A DNA stretch of 8,174 nucleotides. Origin: Gammaproteobacteria bacterium. Lineage in GTDB: Bacteria > Pseudomonadota > Gammaproteobacteria > Steroidobacterales > Steroidobacteraceae. The first letter of the stretch is position 1. Each line of letters starts with the position of its first letter. Below the pieces are notes generated by a model. It ran no database searches, was not told the DNA's origin, and saw nothing but the letters and a program-made list of their open reading frames with translations. Made by a program: the position numbers and the translations under genes. Shown piece by piece: positions 6,897 to 8,174 of the stretch. The DNA is taken from the NCBI GenBank assembly GCA_030830595.1, contig JAURMS010000204.1, positions 1-8,174 of the forward strand, given 5' to 3'.

Positions 6897-6931
6897 AAAT
6901 GCGTAAAATAAGGGCGAAATTTTACGCATTT
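6897..6931. promoter_or_regulatory. Candidate operator: perfect 13-bp inverted repeat
   Basis: AAATGCGTAAAAT (6897-6909) and ATTTTACGCATTT (6919-6931) are exact reverse complements around a 9-base centre AAGGGCGAA. It is the strongest palindrome in the window and stands out as AT-rich in a GC-rich neighbourhood. The TGCGTAA half-sites are 22 bases apart, about two helical turns. They match the pair at 1524-1553. As RNA it could fold, but it lies upstream of both candidate promoters, so a DNA-binding site is the better reading. Confidence 0.7.
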
Positions 6932-6998
6932 CGACGATTTGAGTGCTCACGAGGCCGCAAGGGGCGCCTTTTAGGGGGGTGCGCTCTACGAAACGGGT

Positions 6999-7027
6999 TT
7001 GCCGAGGCCCGAAAAAGGCTCTATCTT
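6999..7027 (+). promoter_or_regulatory. Possible promoter of the hydrolase-hydratase operon
   Basis: TTGCCG (6999-7004) and TATCTT (7022-7027) are separated by exactly 17 bases, each matching the sigma-70 consensus at 4 of 6 positions. Transcription would start near 7034, leaving a leader of about 26 bases. A short inverted repeat CCGAAA-N11-TTTCGG (7009-7014 and 7026-7031) overlaps the spacer and -10 and might be another control site. Confidence 0.4.
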
Positions 7028-7047
7028 TCGGACCGGGGTGACCACGA

Positions 7048-7053
7048 GGGGGG
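7048..7053 (+). promoter_or_regulatory. G-run ribosome-binding site of the hydrolase
   Basis: Six G preceded by GA sit six bases before the GTG at 7060. No such tract precedes the in-frame ATG at 7075, so the GTG is preferred. The arrangement resembles the G run before the TTG start of the MFS gene. Confidence 0.55.
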
Positions 7054-7059
7054 TAGTTC

Positions 7060-7911
7060 GTGACAGACATTAATATGGGGGGCCGTACCGAGGGGCCACC
7101 CAGGGCCCTCCTGCAGACCCTGCCGAGCGGATATGAGCTCCATTATCACGATACGGGGCCCGCCGCCGGGGGCACCACGGTGGTACTGATCCAGGGCAGC
7201 GGGCCGGGCGCCAACGGCTGGAGCAACTTCCGCCACAACGTGGAGCCGCTGCGTGCTGCGGGTCACCGAGTCATCGTTCCGGACCTGATCGGTTTTGGTT
7301 ATTCGTCCAAGCCCACCGGGATCGATTACACGCTGGACCTCTTCGTGTCCACCACCCTGGAGCTGCTCGGCGCGCTCGGTATCGAGCGATGTGTGCTGGT
7401 GGGCAACTCTCTCGGTGGCGCGGTCTCCATCGGGATCTGCCTGAAGCGCCCTGCGCTGGTAAGCAAGCTGGTGGTGATGGGCTGCGGCGGCATCGAGAGC
7501 CGCGAGACCTACTTCAGCATGCCCGGCATCCAGCGGATGGTGTCCGGCTTCGTCGGGCGGGAGATCAACACCACGTGGTTGCGCGGCATCCTCGAGATGC
7601 TCGCCTACGACCCGGTGCACGTCACCGAGGAACTGGTCGCCGAGCGCTTCGCCATCCTCAAGCTGATGCCTCCAGAGGTGCTGGGCCGCATGGTCATCCC
7701 GGATCTCTCCCCGCGCCTGCCCGAGCTCACCCTTCCGGTGCTGGGATTCTGGGGACACGAGGACCTGTTCTGCCCGGTCTCGGGTGCGCTCAAGATCGTG
7801 GCCGCCTGCCCGCAGAGCCGCGTGATCCTGTACTCGCGGGTCGGTCACTGGGTGATGATCGAGCGCACCGAGGAGTTCAACCGTCATGTCATCGACTTCC
7901 TTGCCGCCTGA
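7060..7911 (+). CDS. Alpha/beta-hydrolase, meta-cleavage-product (C-C bond) hydrolase, BphD/HsaD-like
   Basis: A 283-residue alpha/beta-hydrolase, the same size as BphD and HsaD (about 285-290). These enzymes cut the carbon-carbon bond of the dienoate formed by extradiol ring cleavage, giving a carboxylic acid and 2-hydroxypenta-2,4-dienoate. Visible elements: the oxyanion-hole region QGSGPGANGWSNF (45-57), the nucleophile elbow VGNSLGG with S117, the acid D235 in WGHEDLFCPV, and the base H263 in VGHWVMIE. W264 and R196 (in AERFAIL) match residues conserved in C-C hydrolases of this group. The catalytic triad is therefore intact. It is the first gene after the second operator and overlaps the hydratase gene by 26 bases. 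The two catalyse consecutive steps. Whether the bicyclic steroid product or a simpler aromatic product is the substrate cannot be told from sequence; QGSGPGANGW is as close to single-ring pathway enzymes as to HsaD. Confidence 0.9.
   Translation: MTDINMGGRTEGPPRALLQTLPSGYELHYHDTGPAAGGTTVVLIQGSGPGANGWSNFRHNVEPLRAAGHRVIVPDLIGFGYSSKPTGIDYTLDLFVSTTLELLGALGIERCVLVGNSLGGAVSIGICLKRPALVSKLVVMGCGGIESRETYFSMPGIQRMVSGFVGREINTTWLRGILEMLAYDPVHVTEELVAERFAILKLMPPEVLGRMVIPDLSPRLPELTLPVLGFWGHEDLFCPVSGALKIVAACPQSRVILYSRVGHWVMIERTEEFNRHVIDFLAA
7870..7875 (+). promoter_or_regulatory. Ribosome-binding site of the hydratase
   Basis: GAGGAG inside the hydrolase gene lies ten bases before the ATG at 7886 and supports that start, and with it the 26-base overlap, over an in-frame TTG at 7901. 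Confidence 0.5.
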
Positions 7912-8174
7912 CGCGGACCGGGCCGTAGCGCTCGAATCCATAGCAGGCGAGCTCCACGCCGCCTGGCGCGAGCGACGCACCCTGCCACCCCTGCGCGAGA
8001 CACATCCCTGGCTCACGCTCGACGATGCCTATGCCATCTCGCTGGGCTTCATGGCGCGCCGTACGGCGGCGGGCGAGCGCATCATCGGCAAGAAGATCGG
8101 CGTGACCAGCAAGGCGGTGCAGGACATGCTCGGGGTGCACCAGCCCGACTTCGGTTTCCTGACCGACGCCATGC
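7886..8174 (+). CDS. 2-hydroxypenta-2,4-dienoate (2-keto-4-pentenoate) hydratase, C-terminus cut by window edge
   Basis: The first 96 codons of an open frame with no stop before the window ends; family members are about 260 residues. LTLDDAYAIS (43-52) and GERIIGKKIGVTSKAVQ (63-79), then MLGVHQPDFGFLTDAM, match the N-terminal part of DmpE/XylJ/MhpD/HsaE hydratases almost motif for motif. This enzyme adds water to 2-hydroxypenta-2,4-dienoate to give 4-hydroxy-2-oxovalerate, the step right after the hydrolase. The 4-oxalocrotonate decarboxylases (DmpH) belong to the same family and share this N-terminal block, so the missing part is needed to exclude them. The neighbouring C-C hydrolase favours hydratase. 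The ATG overlaps the hydrolase end by 26 bases, and an aldolase and acetaldehyde dehydrogenase would be expected downstream. Confidence 0.85.
   Translation, partial: MSSTSLPPDADRAVALESIAGELHAAWRERRTLPPLRETHPWLTLDDAYAISLGFMARRTAAGERIIGKKIGVTSKAVQDMLGVHQPDFGFLTDAM

Noticed and set aside
6824..6898. N-terminal extension of the HsaA-like protein from a TTG at 6898
   Set aside because: It would cover the candidate promoter and enter the inverted repeat, has no ribosome-binding site, and adds 25 residues that HsaA proteins lack. The ATG at 6823 has GGGAG upstream.
1..8174. Mobile elements, CRISPR arrays, tRNA or rRNA genes
   Set aside because: I looked for transposase motifs, spaced direct repeats and conserved RNA stretches and saw none; nearly all the window is occupied by the seven genes.

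Overview
The window is GC-rich DNA from a Gram-negative bacterium, most likely a proteobacterium. A TonB-dependent outer-membrane receptor with a signal peptide proves an outer membrane, and the protein families resemble those of steroid- and polycyclic-degrading gamma- and alphaproteobacteria. It looks like part of a catabolic island for a carboxylated or hydroxylated polycyclic compound, with a steroid or steroid-like terpenoid as the best guess. It holds seven protein-coding genes, two of them cut by the window edges. I see no rRNA, tRNA, CRISPR array or insertion sequence.

Layout. (1) 1-1425, minus strand: the N-terminal 475 residues of a TonB-dependent receptor. (2) 1426-1642: an AT-rich divergent control region with an inverted repeat TGCGTAA-N16-TTACGCA, a second interlaced inverted repeat and a run of nine G at the next ribosome-binding site. 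(3) 1643-4530, plus strand: an MFS transporter and an acyl-CoA synthetase, overlapping by one base. (4) 4526-4545: a hairpin spanning both stop codons of the convergent genes. (5) 4541-6823, minus strand: an HsaA-like flavin-dependent monooxygenase followed by a KshA-like Rieske oxygenase, 3 bases apart. (6) 6824-7059: a second divergent control region with a perfect 13-bp inverted repeat built on the same TGCGTAA half-site. (7) 7060 to the end, plus strand: a meta-cleavage-product hydrolase of the BphD/HsaD type, overlapping by 26 bases the start of a 2-hydroxypenta-2,4-dienoate hydratase (DmpE/HsaE type), which runs off the window.

How the genes may fit together (inference). The receptor and MFS protein would bring a hydrophobic substrate across the outer and inner membranes. 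The synthetase would activate a carboxyl group as its CoA thioester. The Rieske oxygenase would hydroxylate the ring system, and the flavin monooxygenase would add a hydroxyl to a phenolic ring to give a catechol. After extradiol cleavage (enzyme not in the window), the hydrolase and hydratase would process the product towards central metabolism. The extradiol dioxygenase, the flavin reductase and the Rieske reductase are all absent here and must lie elsewhere. The most interesting signal is that both divergent control regions carry the same inverted half-site pair, which suggests that one unidentified regulator controls uptake, activation and ring degradation together.
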